Shown here: positions 47,440 through 59,818 of the stretch, piece by piece
Layout of the letters: each line of letters opens with the position of its first letter
Position numbering within the stretch: the first letter of the stretch is position 1
Translations under genes and position numbers: made by a program
The notes under the pieces: model-generated
The model's database searches: none
What the model was told of the DNA's origin: nothing
What the model saw: the letters and a program-made list of their open reading frames with translations, nothing else
Origin: Diatrype stigma
Lineage: Eukaryota; Ascomycota; Sordariomycetes; Xylariales; Diatrypaceae
DNA: 64,000 bases
Assembly: GCA_022225965.2 (NCBI GenBank)
Contig: JAKJXP020000012.1
Location: 124,001-188,000 of the forward strand
Direction of reading: 5' to 3'

Positions 47440-50400
47440 TCACCACCAACCAACTCTCTCATCCGCACTTATGACCTTGACGACGGGCTCATCATCGCCA
47501 ATAATCTCGTCCCAGTCTCCGCTGTAGTCATCGTCGTCATCATCGTCGGCGTAGCCCAGCCGGCGCCGCTCCTGCTCTGCTTCTGCTTCCGCTTCTGCCT
47601 CCTCTCTGGCGCGGCGCGCCGCCTCCCAGGCCGGGTAGCGGGCCTTGTAGCCGGGCGGCTCGACCCACTTCATGTTGCGGCCGTGCTTCTGCAGGCGGCG
47701 GTGGTGGCGCTTGCGTTCCCACACGTTCATGTAGCGCTCGTCGCGGAGGGTGAAGTCGGTGTTGGTGAGCCAGTCGGAGACCTCGGCGGCCAGGTCGCCC
47801 AGCTCCTCTCCCGCGCGGAGCGCCCACGCGCGACCCTGACCGCCCGTGGCCCATTCGTCGAGCATGAAAGGCATCGTGTATGGGTAGCGTGGGTCGTTCG
47901 GCGACCGGTCGCAAGGCACGTTGGTGATGCAAGCGTACTCGGGGACGGCGTAGTAGTGGGTGAAGACCAGCTCGAGGGACCACCAGATGGCCAGGAGGAG
48001 CGAAACGATGCCCAGGGTGGTGAGCTTGAACTTGGGATTCCGGCGCCACAGAGGGGGTAGAGAGATTAGGATGGCTGCGGAGTTGGGAGAGTAAGATGCT
48101 GGTGTCGTTGAGTTAGGCGTTTTCACTTCACCAGGAACCTGAGGCTTGTGCTCTATATGAGTAACTTTGTCCTCCAAGCGTTCAATCCCGTGCTTCGCAG
48201 AGCGAATACCCGTCAGCAGAGTATTCAGAGATTTCCCCATGCGGGCATATGGCTGTAGTTCGCTATCGCTCAACTCTAGATTATTAGCATCATCCTCCAC
48301 TTTGAGAGTCGATTCCTCTACCATCTGCTCGAGCTCTTCCTGGTCGATCTCGTGCTTAGCGAGACGCTCTTCGAAATCCTCTAAGGTTGAATCATCAATC
48401 TCGTGACGACGCAAAATGGCGCGGAGGTCGTCCTTGGCTGATACTCGTTTGGCAGTGTTAATCAAGGGGCGACGACGCCGTCTACAAGCAGACCTAGCAC
48501 GACGCGCGACTGGGGCCGAGGAAGACCGTGCCTTAGACCCCGTTGCAGATACCCGTCCCTCGGGACCCTCCTGCGTATCGCTCTTGATCGTCTGCAGCGC
48601 CGGTGCTTCGGAGTCGTCAGGCTTTCGGGCTCTGCGCCACGGTCGTGAAGTATGTAGGATGCTGTCTGAGGCAACCTTATCGCTCAGGTCATCTTCGTCC
48701 TTAACTCTGACCGTCGCGGGCGTCTCAACATATGCGCCAGTTACACGTGGTGTAGGGAGTGTTGTTGGGTCTATTCTGTTGGGCCGGGGAGTCTCTTCAT
48801 CCATTTCGTCGGGAGTGAAAGGTGATGGTCCCCGGACGGATCCTTTCTCAGAATTATCCATGAGCGCAAACAATTTCATTTCCGCCTCTATACGGTCAGT
48901 AGGATCTATTTCAGAGGTGGGCATGCTTCCTCGTTTTGATTGCAAGGAGTCAGAGGATGGGGCGCGCTTAAGGCCGGCAAATCCAACTGTTGGTCTCTCT
49001 CTGGAACCCTTAATTTCCATCATTCGAGATCTTCTCTCCTCTCTCGTCGAGCGGGGTCGACTGCGTTCTGCCTCTTCCGGCTTCGGGTAGTGAGAGCTTT
49101 CCTGAGTAGACAGGCGCTCTCCTGTTTTCTCCGAAGGGACCGGTGGCGTGGGGCTTAAGCTAGTAGCTCGCGCAAGTCGGCGGAGGAGATCATGTGAATC
49201 ACCCTGAGACGGTAGATCACGTGTATCATGGTTTTCTTTGTTGAGGACTTCATCATGTCTCTTCGCTGGGTCATCCTCCTGTTTGTTGGTAGGGATCTTG
49301 AGATCACTGATAGGAGGGTCGATGTTCTCTTTGGCCTTCTGTTCTGGGGCCGTTTGTTTTTCCTCAGGCCTATGGTCATAAACTGGAGATGATTCCAGGA
49401 AACTATCTCTACTTGACCGTCTATCAATCTCGGGTGATTCTGAGCGAGCCTCAGAGTTTTTAAGTTTGATTTCATCGAGTCTGCTAGTAGCAACGGCTCG
49501 TCGAGAGAGGGCTTCTATCTCCCGGGCTCTTATCTCGTCCAGTTTCGTATTCTTTCTCGGGGGACTCAAGGTATCTTCCGACAATGGCATATTTTGGACT
49601 TCGGCTTCCCTTTCCCGGAGCTGTTCGAGTTTGTTATTGCTGCGTCGCCATCTCGGTGTTCCCTCTGCTCGAGGACTATCGTCGGAAAGCCCATCCGGAG
49701 ATCCCGCATTGGCTTTTCCTGTGCGAATGCGAGGACTATTCGAAACCTGTAAGTCTCCCGCAGTGAAGTCCGCGTCAAGATGCCAATTGAAGCTCTTTTC
49801 GGGGGAGAAATTTGAAGGGTGCGAGTTAGGGGATGGGCGCTCGTCGCTAGTGGCATATTCCAGTTCAATAGATGGGATAGCATGACGACCTAGATATTGA
49901 GGTTCACCAGCAGGTGTGGTGGATACCACGGAATCCTGGTTTCCTTTACTTATTGGGGTAGCATTCCCGTGATCTAATCCCCGGTTTGAAGCATTTGATC
50001 CCAGGCTACTGCTACTCGTTCTCCTAGCAAAGGCGTTGCCGGTCTCAGGAGCCTTCGGTCCAAAACGATTCTTCGTAAACAATCCATCAAGAGGGGCCGG
50101 GGCCTTTCCGAGCTGGTGATTGCGATCGAACTTCTGAAGTTGCTGGCCAAGCTCGTTGCCTTTTCGAAGCCCAGGGGTGTCCAGGGGATCTGCATCATGA
50201 GATTCGCGTCCTGGGCGAGATCCTGGGCGAGATCCTGGGCGAGAAATCCGTGATGCAGCTCGCGGTGCCGGACTGGGCGATCCATCGATGCCTCTGTTAG
50301 CCTCGGCACTCGCCATCTTGAAGGCTTGGTTTAGGTCTATTGTATTGTCGTCTGATTGTTGCTCTTGGGCTAGTTTGAATGCTGCTTTCAAGCTCATGGG

Positions 50401-50748
50401 CTGTCGCAATCCGGAAGGTTGCTTCTGCGTACGCGTATATTGACCCGGACTCTTGGGACTTATTGCCTCGATAGGCACGGCTGTCTTTGGCCGAGGTATA
50501 CGTGTATCACGGGGCGATGAGTCGGCAAGCGTTTGGGACCTATGGTGGGCGGCGGTGTTCGTTCTTGATGGGGGCGGCTGGTAGCCTTCGGTATCCGATG
50601 CGGCCACGTTCACATTCTCTTTAGACTCGGGTCCGTTCGTGGTCCTTTTTGCGCTGCGATGGTTGCCAAATAGTTGCGTCGAACTTCTTCGAGCATTCGC
50701 ATTGGAGGTAAGGACCTCGGGCGACTTCGGAGAGTAGCGATCCATCAT
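47440..50748 (-). CDS. Large disordered protein with one C-terminal membrane span
   Basis: This single exon encodes 1,102 aa from ATG at 50748 (a second ATG follows directly). Residues 1-780 are Ser/Pro/Arg/Glu-rich. They include an SRPG tandem repeat (about 170-182, three copies) and short charged helices (KLEQLREREAEV, LDEIRAREIEALSRRA). About residues 790-880 form a basic then coiled, acidic segment. A single hydrophobic span is at about 911-931 (LGIVSLLLAIWWSLELVF). It is followed by a conserved-looking Cys/Pro/Trp region (ACITNVPCDRSPNDPRYPY), a coiled basic tail and an Asp-rich end. The layout suits a nuclear-envelope or spindle-pole anchor, but I do not recognise the family. Confidence 0.78.
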   Translation of the reverse strand: MMDRYSPKSPEVLTSNANARRSSTQLFGNHRSAKRTTNGPESKENVNVAASDTEGYQPPPSRTNTAAHHRSQTLADSSPRDTRIPRPKTAVPIEAISPKSPGQYTRTQKQPSGLRQPMSLKAAFKLAQEQQSDDNTIDLNQAFKMASAEANRGIDGSPSPAPRAASRISRPGSRPGSRPGRESHDADPLDTPGLRKGNELGQQLQKFDRNHQLGKAPAPLDGLFTKNRFGPKAPETGNAFARRTSSSSLGSNASNRGLDHGNATPISKGNQDSVVSTTPAGEPQYLGRHAIPSIELEYATSDERPSPNSHPSNFSPEKSFNWHLDADFTAGDLQVSNSPRIRTGKANAGSPDGLSDDSPRAEGTPRWRRSNNKLEQLREREAEVQNMPLSEDTLSPPRKNTKLDEIRAREIEALSRRAVATSRLDEIKLKNSEARSESPEIDRRSSRDSFLESSPVYDHRPEEKQTAPEQKAKENIDPPISDLKIPTNKQEDDPAKRHDEVLNKENHDTRDLPSQGDSHDLLRRLARATSLSPTPPVPSEKTGERLSTQESSHYPKPEEAERSRPRSTREERRSRMMEIKGSRERPTVGFAGLKRAPSSDSLQSKRGSMPTSEIDPTDRIEAEMKLFALMDNSEKGSVRGPSPFTPDEMDEETPRPNRIDPTTLPTPRVTGAYVETPATVRVKDEDDLSDKVASDSILHTSRPWRRARKPDDSEAPALQTIKSDTQEGPEGRVSATGSKARSSSAPVARRARSACRRRRRPLINTAKRVSAKDDLRAILRRHEIDDSTLEDFEERLAKHEIDQEELEQMVEESTLKVEDDANNLELSDSELQPYARMGKSLNTLLTGIRSAKHGIERLEDKVTHIEHKPQVPGEVKTPNSTTPASYSPNSAAILISLPPLWRRNPKFKLTTLGIVSLLLAIWWSLELVFTHYYAVPEYACITNVPCDRSPNDPRYPYTMPFMLDEWATGGQGRAWALRAGEELGDLAAEVSDWLTNTDFTLRDERYMNVWERKRHHRRLQKHGRNMKWVEPPGYKARYPAWEAARRAREEAEAEAEAEQERRRLGYADDDDDDDYSGDWDEIIGDDEPVVKVISADERVGWW

Positions 50749-53620
50749 TCGGATGATGAACAGAGAGGCCACATACAAGTTGGATGTGATGGGAAAGTAC
50801 AGTCGAAGTCGAATATGACGAACGATGAAATCAACGATGGAGCTGCGACGGAAGGCTACAGAACATAACTCAGGCAGGCAGCTGCATGATAATGTCTGAT
50901 TGGTTGGATTGATGCGACAAGCAGGTACGATGTAGGTGTGAGGTGTACAAAGTGGACTCGTTCAATGACGCGAGATGGATTCGGGAGGTACAGGAGATTA
51001 GGATAAGAAATCGCAGTACGAAAGCATTTACGATAGCAGTCTCAACCGGCAACCTTGAATGTTGGAAAGGAAAGGTGCAGTAACTACTAGGTAGAGTTTG
51101 AGACGTTGATTAATGGGTGAGAGGCAGAGGCAGGTAGAAGTTGAGCAGGTGCCAACCTTATTTTACTTTTAGTGACGGTCACGGCTTGCGATCAATTAAC
51201 AGCTTCACTGTTGTCGCGTTGCGGTTGCCCAGTGATAAGGCGCATCATCATCCTAGCGCTTCATTAGTCGATTTACTGCCTTATCGGTTCCACCGTGCCC
51301 CGCCTTGCCCGTCACGTCAAATCGCCGCTAATGCAGTTCGGGTTAAAGTCTGTAAAATAGCGTGGATTGGCGCTAGGTACCAGATCTCAATCCCACCCAC
51401 CACATCAGGATTGAGTAATCAAGATTCATATCTGACAGCGCACGCAGCGACAGCTCTTGCATCTCACTCAGATCATCGACATAATCGGATAAGTGTGCCA
51501 GGGTAACACAAGACAACGTACCAACTTATCCAGATTTTTAATTTGGACACAGCCCCGTAAACTTACTACTGTATTATTTCATATTCATATATTACCCAAC
51601 TACACGTGCGCCCGACAACCTCTCCTTAGCTGACTACTTAGAAACATACGGACACGCTTCCTCAAACCTCCAACTACACCATAGTCGGTCCTGTTCTCCT
51701 GCCTCCCCTCCCGTTCCGTGCTCTGCCACCGGAATGGGTGCAGTACTATCGGCATCGGCGGCAGCAAGAGTAGCAGGCTGGCTTCCCAGTGCGCCGTAGC
51801 GGCCCACGCCTCCATCATGAGCAGCGCGTCTGACTGGCGCTGCATGCGGAGGCGGGATCGAGTGACCGATGCAACTGTGGCGGCGGATACATGACCGTTA
51901 CCCACGGTTTTACTAGGTAGCCTTGCCGTCCTCTTGGATGGCGTGGCGGCCGTGCCGGATCTACATCCGACGCGTCGTCCGTCTCGGTATCATGACGCGT
52001 CAGCGACGCGCGGTGTTCCGTACGGTTCGTCGCCTTCGAGGTCGATGGCGTCGCGAGCCGGGTCGAGGCCAAGGAGCGCCCGCTGTATGCATGCAATAAA
52101 CGTGCGAAGCTAGCATGTTCTATTCAAGGGGCAAGTCTAAGCTCAGAAAGGGCGACCGAAAACCGGATGATCAAACGATATCCACAGCCTCACACCGTAT
52201 AGTTTCCCTCCAATTGGAATCCGCACCACAACCGCCGGCTGGACAGCGAAGACTCGCGTCTTGGGGTTGCAGCTAATCGTATATTTGAACATGGTGATCA
52301 TGCTGAGCAACGGAATCTGTAAGGTCGAATTCGGAATATGTGGAAACAATGATAGTCGCTCAACAGAGTGGTCATGTAACACCTCTCGTACCGAAGTAAC
52401 CATGCTGAGCGCAGCTGACCAAAGGCTTCTGCCTCCCAGATATCCCAGTTGTTAGAGGATTTCCAAGTAGCCTCAGCCATCCAGCCAGCCGGTAGCCTAC
52501 TACCCCAGAATTGTCCTAGCATGTGGGATTCCAGGCCTATAGATGCGGCCAACCGTGTCTCAACGGTATTCAAATCAACGGTAGTCAAATATACCTTGCA
52601 TCACAGACGCAATCAGTTCCCGGGTCTATTGGTAAGAATGGAGCTTCCGGCCATGAAGCACATGAATTCTCCCTCAGATGCGTCCTTCGTATGACAGAAA
52701 CCCTTACAAATTCTGGGTCATAAAGAGCCGAGTTGCACTAAAATATTCCTGGTTTATAATCATCAATCATGAAGTGTGACCAAAGGTGGTTTATGTTAAC
52801 AGCCGCATTGCTTAGACTTCCCCTTACATTTTGAATACCCAACTACACAGAGCTCATTGTCCACAAAGGAATGATAGAAGTCTTGTTTGTTAAGCTGACT
52901 TCATCTGTTGTATCTATTGCTCATGAATCTGTCAGACTGCTGGAACCACCCTTTACGATTAAGCCAATTAAATACACCATGTAATGATATGTACTATGAA
53001 TCTGTACAACATGCTCCGATCCAAATCCCCGGGTAGGGATAACATCTAGGCAGAAAGGCAAGCAGGGAGCATCGTTTTCCATATCTATTCTATTTGAAGC
53101 AAGTTCGGGTGTTGAACACAACCTTGAATGTCTGGTCACCACCGCCTGCGCTATCTAGTAAATCATCTTGTCTAGACTTGTCGAAACATGAGGGCCATTA
53201 TTTCCTAAAATACCCCCAAAGCATCAGAGCAGCTTCTTGGATCCTAAGAAGACGGGGTTTCAAGCACATAGAAAACCGTTGACATGGTCCTGCACGTCAC
53301 CTGCAATGCCGGAACATCGATATATGACTCGAGAAGCTCATCTACTAGGTAGTGTTAAGTGTGCTGCCAAAGCTTTGCCCATGTCACAGGAGAGTGATAC
53401 AAGCAGAAGAAATATGCACCAGCAAGGTAGTTATGATACTCTAGATCACACGGTTGAACGTACCAATAACATGTTTGCTCAGGCCAAAACAAAGGTTTGC
53501 CAGAGGACTGTTCCCCAGGTAACAGGAATTGGTAGACGAAGTCCTACCTGACTAGTGTAGCCGACCATATAAGGCTTAATAATTGACAACTTAAACATCA
53601 ATGGAATAACAAACCAAAAA
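50749..53620. other. 2.9-kb spacer without a supported gene
   Basis: This should contain the promoter of the 1,102-aa gene at its left. Open frames on both strands are short and overlapping, with no domain or intron-joined extension I could support. Composition is ordinary and no terminal repeats were seen. Confidence 0.5.
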
Positions 53621-53692
53621 AGCATTTTGGCGCAGCGGAAGCGCGCCGGGCTCATAACCCGGAGGTCCCTAGATCGAAACTAGGAAATGCTA
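53621..53692 (+). tRNA. Initiator tRNA-Met (CAT)
   Basis: This is a 72-nt cloverleaf: acceptor AGCATTT/AAATGCT, D-arm GCGC..GCGC, anticodon arm CCGGG-CTCATAA-CCCGG with CAT at 53653-53655, T-arm CCTAG-ATCGAAA-CTAGG and discriminator A. Three features mark the eukaryotic initiator rather than elongator: the A1-T72 pair, three G-C pairs next to the anticodon loop, and A instead of T at the start of the T-loop (ATCGAAA). There is no intron. A box TGGCGCAGCGG and B box GATCGAAACT are internal. A T-rich tract from 53696 on serves as Pol III terminator. Confidence 0.95.
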
Positions 53693-53695
53693 CGT

Positions 53696-53720
53696 TGTTT
53701 CCTTTTTTCTTTTTTTTTCT
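53696..53720 (+). terminator. Pol III terminator of the initiator tRNA
   Basis: The sequence directly after the tRNA is thymine-rich, with a run of six T at about 53703-53708 and nine at about 53711-53719, which is how RNA polymerase III stops. Confidence 0.7.
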
Positions 53721-54969
53721 CATCCCATTTTTTTCTTGCCTCTTTTTTCTGTTCCCCTCTTTCTTTCGATATCTCTTTTCATTTTTTCTTCACCCTTTCA
53801 CTTGCCTCTTGTGATGTTGAATGCTTCAACCGTCATTGAAATACCCCCCATTCCCCCCCTAGAGCATATCTTTTCCCGTCTTTTTCTCAGGAGTTAATAC
53901 GTCACCCTTTCTTTGATTAACCCTGAATCAACCCTTCTCGTCTACATAGTATTGCCTTAGTCAAGAAAACACACATGCATGCAAAGTTTTTACTATGGAT
54001 TACCTAGCAAGCGGTAGTTGTAAAACGGGGACTGGTCTTAAAGTGGATAGAGACGGATGAGGCTAACAACCTCACTACTTTAGGTTCGTAGCTGGGGATC
54101 TATAGGAGCTATTTATAGCAACTACTGACTCAGGAGCTCTATGTAGGAAGTTACTGGAATAATATTGCCAGCCACCTTAACATGCCATATCTGTGCTGTA
54201 AAGCCGCGATATTTGCAATTATCATACATCTATCTAGGTAGAGCGGCTCAAGTAGAGTGGTATACATGGCCGAACGAATCCCTAGTCAGACCTCATGTGT
54301 GGTGTGAGCCTGTTTGTATGGAGGCTATATAGCTCAGAGGTAGTGGCAAGTATCTCTCAGGGCACCTAGGTAATATCACTATGAAAGTTGTTGTAGATAA
54401 AAAGCGAGATATGTAGAGCATAGCGATCAAATTAGCCACATGCCTCCTAGTGAGACTCCGACCATGCGATGTTGTTCCTCTATGTCTACCTACAATCGTA
54501 GGGGTCATATATACATATAGTGTATAGTGCAGCCCAGCTCTAAGCCCGTTTTCGGAAACGGGTATTAACAATAGGATTAAAGTCTAGTCTTGTCAAGTGA
54601 CGACACTCTTTCCTGTCTATTTCCATTCCAGATCTGCTTGAAACGGGGGTTGTCTTGCGAGGATGGGTGGGAATCCCGACAACCGGTTCAAATCATAACA
54701 AAAGCAGACCCTGGGTAGGTAGCTGTCTCTTCCCTACCGGCCCGCACGCAAACGCCTTCTAAGCCCGTCCAGTCAAATTCTAAATTTTCGCTGTTGCCGT
54801 CGTCAAAGTCGCCAGGGCATCAGCCCGCTGAGCGTACCAGATTTCGTGTATCCCTTTCGTCATAACGCCATCCAATGCTTCTTATCCTATTACCCTTATA
54901 TCACCAGGGATATCATCAGGAACCCCTTCCGTAAGCACCGTATATACACCACAATTGCCCACCCGTCGC
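53721..54969. other. Spacer between tRNA and channel gene
   Basis: The first 130 bp continue as a pyrimidine-rich tract (CTTTTTTC units). The rest is ordinary spacer with the 3' UTR of the channel gene at the right. No gene is supported. Confidence 0.5.
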
Positions 54970-57900
54970 TCACCACTCACGGTCACGAGCGGGCTTTCTC
55001 CGCGTTCGGAAGTAGTCATAGGCCATAGGGTCTTGTCCAGGAGATAGGGTGTCTTCTTCTTGAGGCAGACCACCGTAACCCCGGGGACCCCCGCCTAGCA
55101 TGCCTACGCCACCGGGTGCTCGATTCGGTATGGGGCTGGCTATCGGCATCGCTGCTGCATTTCCCACCAAACCGGAATTACTATCGTTTCCATGAGAGTA
55201 AAGAGGAGATCGAGACCGCCCCGGTTCTAAAGGCGCGGCATATGGGCTGCTCAGCGGTTGCTGATACATGCCAGGGCCGGGACTACCAAGCCTTGGAATG
55301 GTCGGCAAACCACTGGGGCTAGCAGCTCGAGGGAGAGTCGGGATGCCGGGACTAGCAGGTCTCGAGTTCGGCTCGCTGCCATTCCACATGCTTCCAGGCG
55401 TACCTGGGCGCATGTGATCCGCTGATCGACCAAAAATGTCGCCGCCGCCGTGCTCAGATGCAAACTCGGAGCGATTCTTATAGTACTGGAAATCAAGACG
55501 TGATTCGGGAACAATTTCGAATCCAGGTATCGTAGCGGACTTGCCTGGCTTACCAGATGCCATGGAGTTCAGAATATAGGCATCCGAATACCCCGAGCTT
55601 GACATCGTGTCTCCCGATTCAGCTTCACGGCCGTCGGATAGCCGGCCTTTGTATACCGAGGCAAGTATGTTCTGAGCCTTGGCATGTACCATGGGGGTGA
55701 TGAGCGGTTTGTAGAGTGCTGGGTGGCCAAACCTAGAGGCCAGGCGGTTATCGCGGCCAAAGGGATCTTTTTGCAAGGCGCTCTCCTGTATATGGCGGGT
55801 CGCATAGTAGTAGATCTTGTTGTCGAACGCCCTCGAACAATACACTTTGAATGCTATCATGATGAAAGGTAGGGGTAGGACTGAAAATGCCATCATATGT
55901 GTTCCATCACCACGTTCCCAGATGGCTAACCAGATGACCAGATTAGATAGGATCGTACCGAAAATGAATCGGTTAAACAATACGCGCCAAAATAGACCTC
56001 CTGACTCTGTCTTTGTGACGAAAATATACAATAGAAGGTACTTCTTCAGCCAAACATCGATGGAGAAGTATAGCGCGGCAGCCGGCAGCACTAGAGGTTG
56101 GATGCCGGCGAAACAGAGGGCGACGGTTGAGTAGAATAGGAAATAGTTGTAGTAGCTGGCGTAATCGAAGGCGGGAGGTGCGGTCAGCTCGATGAGTTGC
56201 CGTGGGGTGGGACTTGAGAGCTTGCGCATGAAAAAACCCCATATCATCGTCCATAGCTGCGATAGGTCAATGGCGGCACCGAGGTTTCTCTGCAAGAGCC
56301 AAGTAATCCAGAAAGGAGATATGGTACAAAGCGAGATGAACAAGCCACTGGGGAAATTTTGTCCGCGGATAGCCGCCCACAAATCAGAACCCTTTTGTGT
56401 CTCTTGAACCACGCTCGATACGAATCCCCATACGGTACTAAAAAATGAGAACACGATTAGATTGTTGAAGACAAAGAAGGCGTAAAGCTTGGCCACGACA
56501 TGTCGCTCGCGTCCCGTCTTAGTTCGATCGCCGGCTCGGATAGTGAGTCGACGGAATGTGATGGGAAGGAGTAGATATATCAAGGAGGTTATCGCTGGTG
56601 ATGCTACACCTTGGACGATGGACCAGAATCCCGTATTGGCAGATAACGATTCTTGAAATTTCGGCCAAACCAACCCCAGATTGCTCAAGTTGACAAGGAA
56701 AACGGCAATCATAGCATTGGGCGCGATCCACAAGAAGGTCAAAAGGGCTATCCAGAGGTTGATCACTATACCCCGCCAACTTCTAGCAGCCGGCCCGAGA
56801 GGCATGTTGTCCCAGATGATATCATTCGGCCGAGGAGCGAGAGCGACAGTTGTGCCCTCGGGCTTCTTTCTCCGCAGAGCATAGGCGATACTGTGAGCCT
56901 CGGTTATATCGTCATAGCTAGCGAATCCGTACGGGAGAGTATTACGTTTGTCGATACTCAGTCGTGCCTCTTTGACTTCCATTTCTAGGTCCTTGATTCT
57001 CTGAGTTAAGTATTCGATAGCGTCGATTTTCTGACCCTTGGGATACGTGCTGTATGAGGGGTCCTTTTTCGATGGATAACACATCGGTCTTGCCGCGGGC
57101 AGGTTCTGGGGGTCTTTGAGATATTTCGCGAGGACGCTCTCGAGCTTCCGGACGGTATGATCGTGCTGCTGAATGAGGTCGGGAAGATGCTTGACATTTC
57201 GTGCTATAGCTGTTCGTGAGAAAGAAGAGTGAGGTATGACCGAGTCGATTATTCTTGCGATACCCTCGTCATTGCCCTTTTTCTTTGGAATGTCGTTCAA
57301 CTAGACGCCTGTTAGCCGACTACACATAGGGTAAGCGTAAGATAGTTCACCATACCATCAGGGTCCGGGCATGTAGACTATGCTGATATTCCTCGCTTTC
57401 GAAGTACATGCGACGAAGTTGGAGAACTTTCGTATAGTTCCACCAGAGGAAGCCACAGATTATGAAATTGATGAAGTATGCCATGATGACCAAGCCCCAG
57501 AGAGGTTTGTCCCAGACTTGGGATGGGGTTATTCTCATAAACCACTTCTGAGTGTCATCGCCACTGTTCTTCGCATAGAATATAGGGAGAAGAATGCCAC
57601 AACCAAGGACAGCGAGAGTGAGGAATATATTGCGACACATCCTAGTGAACCTCAGGAAAATGGCAGCATCCATGCCGGCATAACCGATGAATTCCTTCTC
57701 GCTTGTGTTCCACAGAGGCTTGACCCAAGCATGATAGCCCCGGCCAATCGGAGGGGGAGCATGCTTCTCGTCGGCATGCTTGAGTTTCGGGGCATACACC
57801 ACTGAGTTATGAGGTCGGACGAAGGAGAAACCGATGGCGATGGCGAGTGTGAATCCGATGGAGGTTCCCAAGGCAGACCAGATAGCATCACTGGCGAGCT

Positions 57901-58087
57901 AGAGGTCAAATGTCAATATAAACAACATAAATCATAACTGGCTGGTAAATGCCAGGTAAGGTATAATATCATGGTGCCGTACCTGTTGCTGAAATGGGTT
58001 GGCTAGTAGCTCTAAGAGCTCTTCAGCGGGATTCTTGGCGTCATCTCTTGATGATAGATGCCGCGCATTATGCAGGAAGGCGTCCAT
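54970..58087 (-). CDS. CSC1/RSN1-type calcium-permeable stress-gated channel (OSCA/TMEM63 family)
   Basis: There are three exons, 57983-58087, 57356-57898 and 54970-57300, with introns of 84 and 55 bp, all phase 0; the protein is 992 aa. Residues about 36-215 are the N-terminal RSN1 membrane region: a helix at ALGTSIGFTLAIAIGFSFVR, then two more near 105 and 175. About 216-395 is the cytosolic PHM7-type loop (DLIQQHDHTVRKLESVLAKY, then PMGLPAARSWRGIVI-like LGPAARSW at its end). About 400-680 holds the pore region with several spans (NLWIALLTFLWIAPNAMIAV). The last 300 residues are a Pro/Gly/Ser-rich cytosolic tail. Family members are osmotically or mechanically gated cation channels of plasma or organelle membranes; which membrane is not shown here. 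Confidence 0.92.
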
Positions 58088-58779
58088 CTTTGTAGTCGGC
58101 ACCAAGGCTCCGTTGAGGAGCGATCGTAGCCAAGTCAAGGCGGAGCAGTGGCGAACTGCGGCCCTGGGGCTCAGAGGGTCGAACCCCGGGCAGTCGGCTA
58201 TGACTATGAGCTGACGAAAGCTGGGTGGTATGGTGAGTCGCTCGGTGTTGTCTTTTCTTCGGATCCAATGGTGATAAGGATGAAGGTGTAAGTAAAACTG
58301 TGTCGATATATCGATATGGACGACGATCTCGCGTGGGAGTCGTGGTACGTCCTTAGGTAATCCAGCTTCTGCAATTGACTCTAGGAGGGCACAAAGAGGA
58401 CGCAAACGAGTGACGCGAATCCAGTTTGTCTTCCTTCAAAGAGTAGATGCGAGTATGTAGCTAAGGGGTGGTGTTAGAAACGAAACCACGAACGAAAGAA
58501 TAAAGAATCTGGTGGGTTATGTCGTAATGGGCCAAGAGTCCAAGATTCGATACTTCGAAGGGTTCAGCATGAAGGGAACGAACTTTGGAGCTCAGGAACC
58601 TTGAACTGGCTGTCAGGGAAGGAAGAAAAGAGGGTCACGGATACGAAGAAGAGCGTCTGGCCCACCACTCCACCACTCCACCACTCCACGCAGTCACTGG
58701 CGCTGCTGTCTGGTCCAGCAGTTCAGTGGTCCACTGGCTTCAGTGCCAAGGCCGCCCGCAACATGCAGGGATGGGGATA

Positions 58780-58830
58780 GGTGGTAGGTAGGTAGGTATG
58801 TATGTATGTATGTATGTACATACATATGTA
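58780..58830. repeat. (GTAG)n-(GTAT)n microsatellite
   Basis: About four GGTA units pass into about five TGTA units, then CATA units, so the end is palindromic (GTATGTACATAC). Confidence 0.8.
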
Positions 58831-59760
58831 CCAGCAGATCAGGCGCACCAGGTACCAAGTAGGCAGTTCCTCACCACAAGGGCGCCTCTGGAGGTACCGC
58901 ACACATGCACATGCATGTACATACAGGTGCCAACTGCCAGATGTAGGTACGCATACGGATACGTACACTAGATCCAATCCAGATGCCAAGCTGGAGCCTA
59001 CAGTACGTGCAGGACGTGCAGGTGACGGGAGAAAATAGTGAGAAAGTCCGATCACCTATACGCAACCTGGAAGTGTTTGACCTCTAACTAGAGGATATCA
59101 GAGAAGAGGTTCGGACGAGCCGCCTTCTTGGAGCCACGTGAAGGACGACGGCGGCCAGCCAGTTAAATTTAGAAGCAACCCCTAGGTACATGCATATATA
59201 CATACATCGAATACATGTACCACCAACATCGAAAGCAGGTACATATTTTACGCAAACATGAAACCTCAAAAAACAGGTTACCTCATCGACACTGGCAAAT
59301 GGGGAGGAAATGTACATACAGTACGAACCGGGATGAGGTAACAAGGGCCCTAAAGTAAGTGGATAAAAATAAGCTGGGAGCACGGCGTGGAGACTGGAGA
59401 TCAGAAGATGTACCATCGGGGATCAGGTCGATTAGTTTAGCGTCTCGTCTACTGCATGTAGGTACCCTCGAGCGCTGCCATTATCGACATTTAGGTACCT
59501 GCATTATTGCAGTACATACAAGAAGCCATGGTGTTAAAGTCGTCGTCATGCATCCATTGTAAGTTGCTGCAAGTTGCATGTGCATCCAATCTTTTCGCCT
59601 TATCCCGTACCTACCAGACAGCATCGACACCAAAGACATGAATAAAACACATAGCACAAACTGTGCATAAAACACCAGATCTCCAAAGGCCCGGGGTTAG
59701 GTCGGCAGCGCGATGTCATTACCCCGGAGCCGATTAGACCGAATAGACCGATCAGCCCGG

Positions 59761-59818
59761 ACCAACATGTATCCATGGATATAGGTATTATCATACCTAT
59801 ATGATAATACATGTTGGT
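59761..59818. repeat. Two overlapping inverted repeats
   Basis: The outer arms ACCAACATGTA and TACATGTTGGT are perfectly complementary. Inside, ATATAGGTA and TACCTATAT pair around TTATCA, and TATTATCAT pairs with ATGATAATA. The inner pairings exclude each other, so two alternative hairpins can form. Confidence 0.75.
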
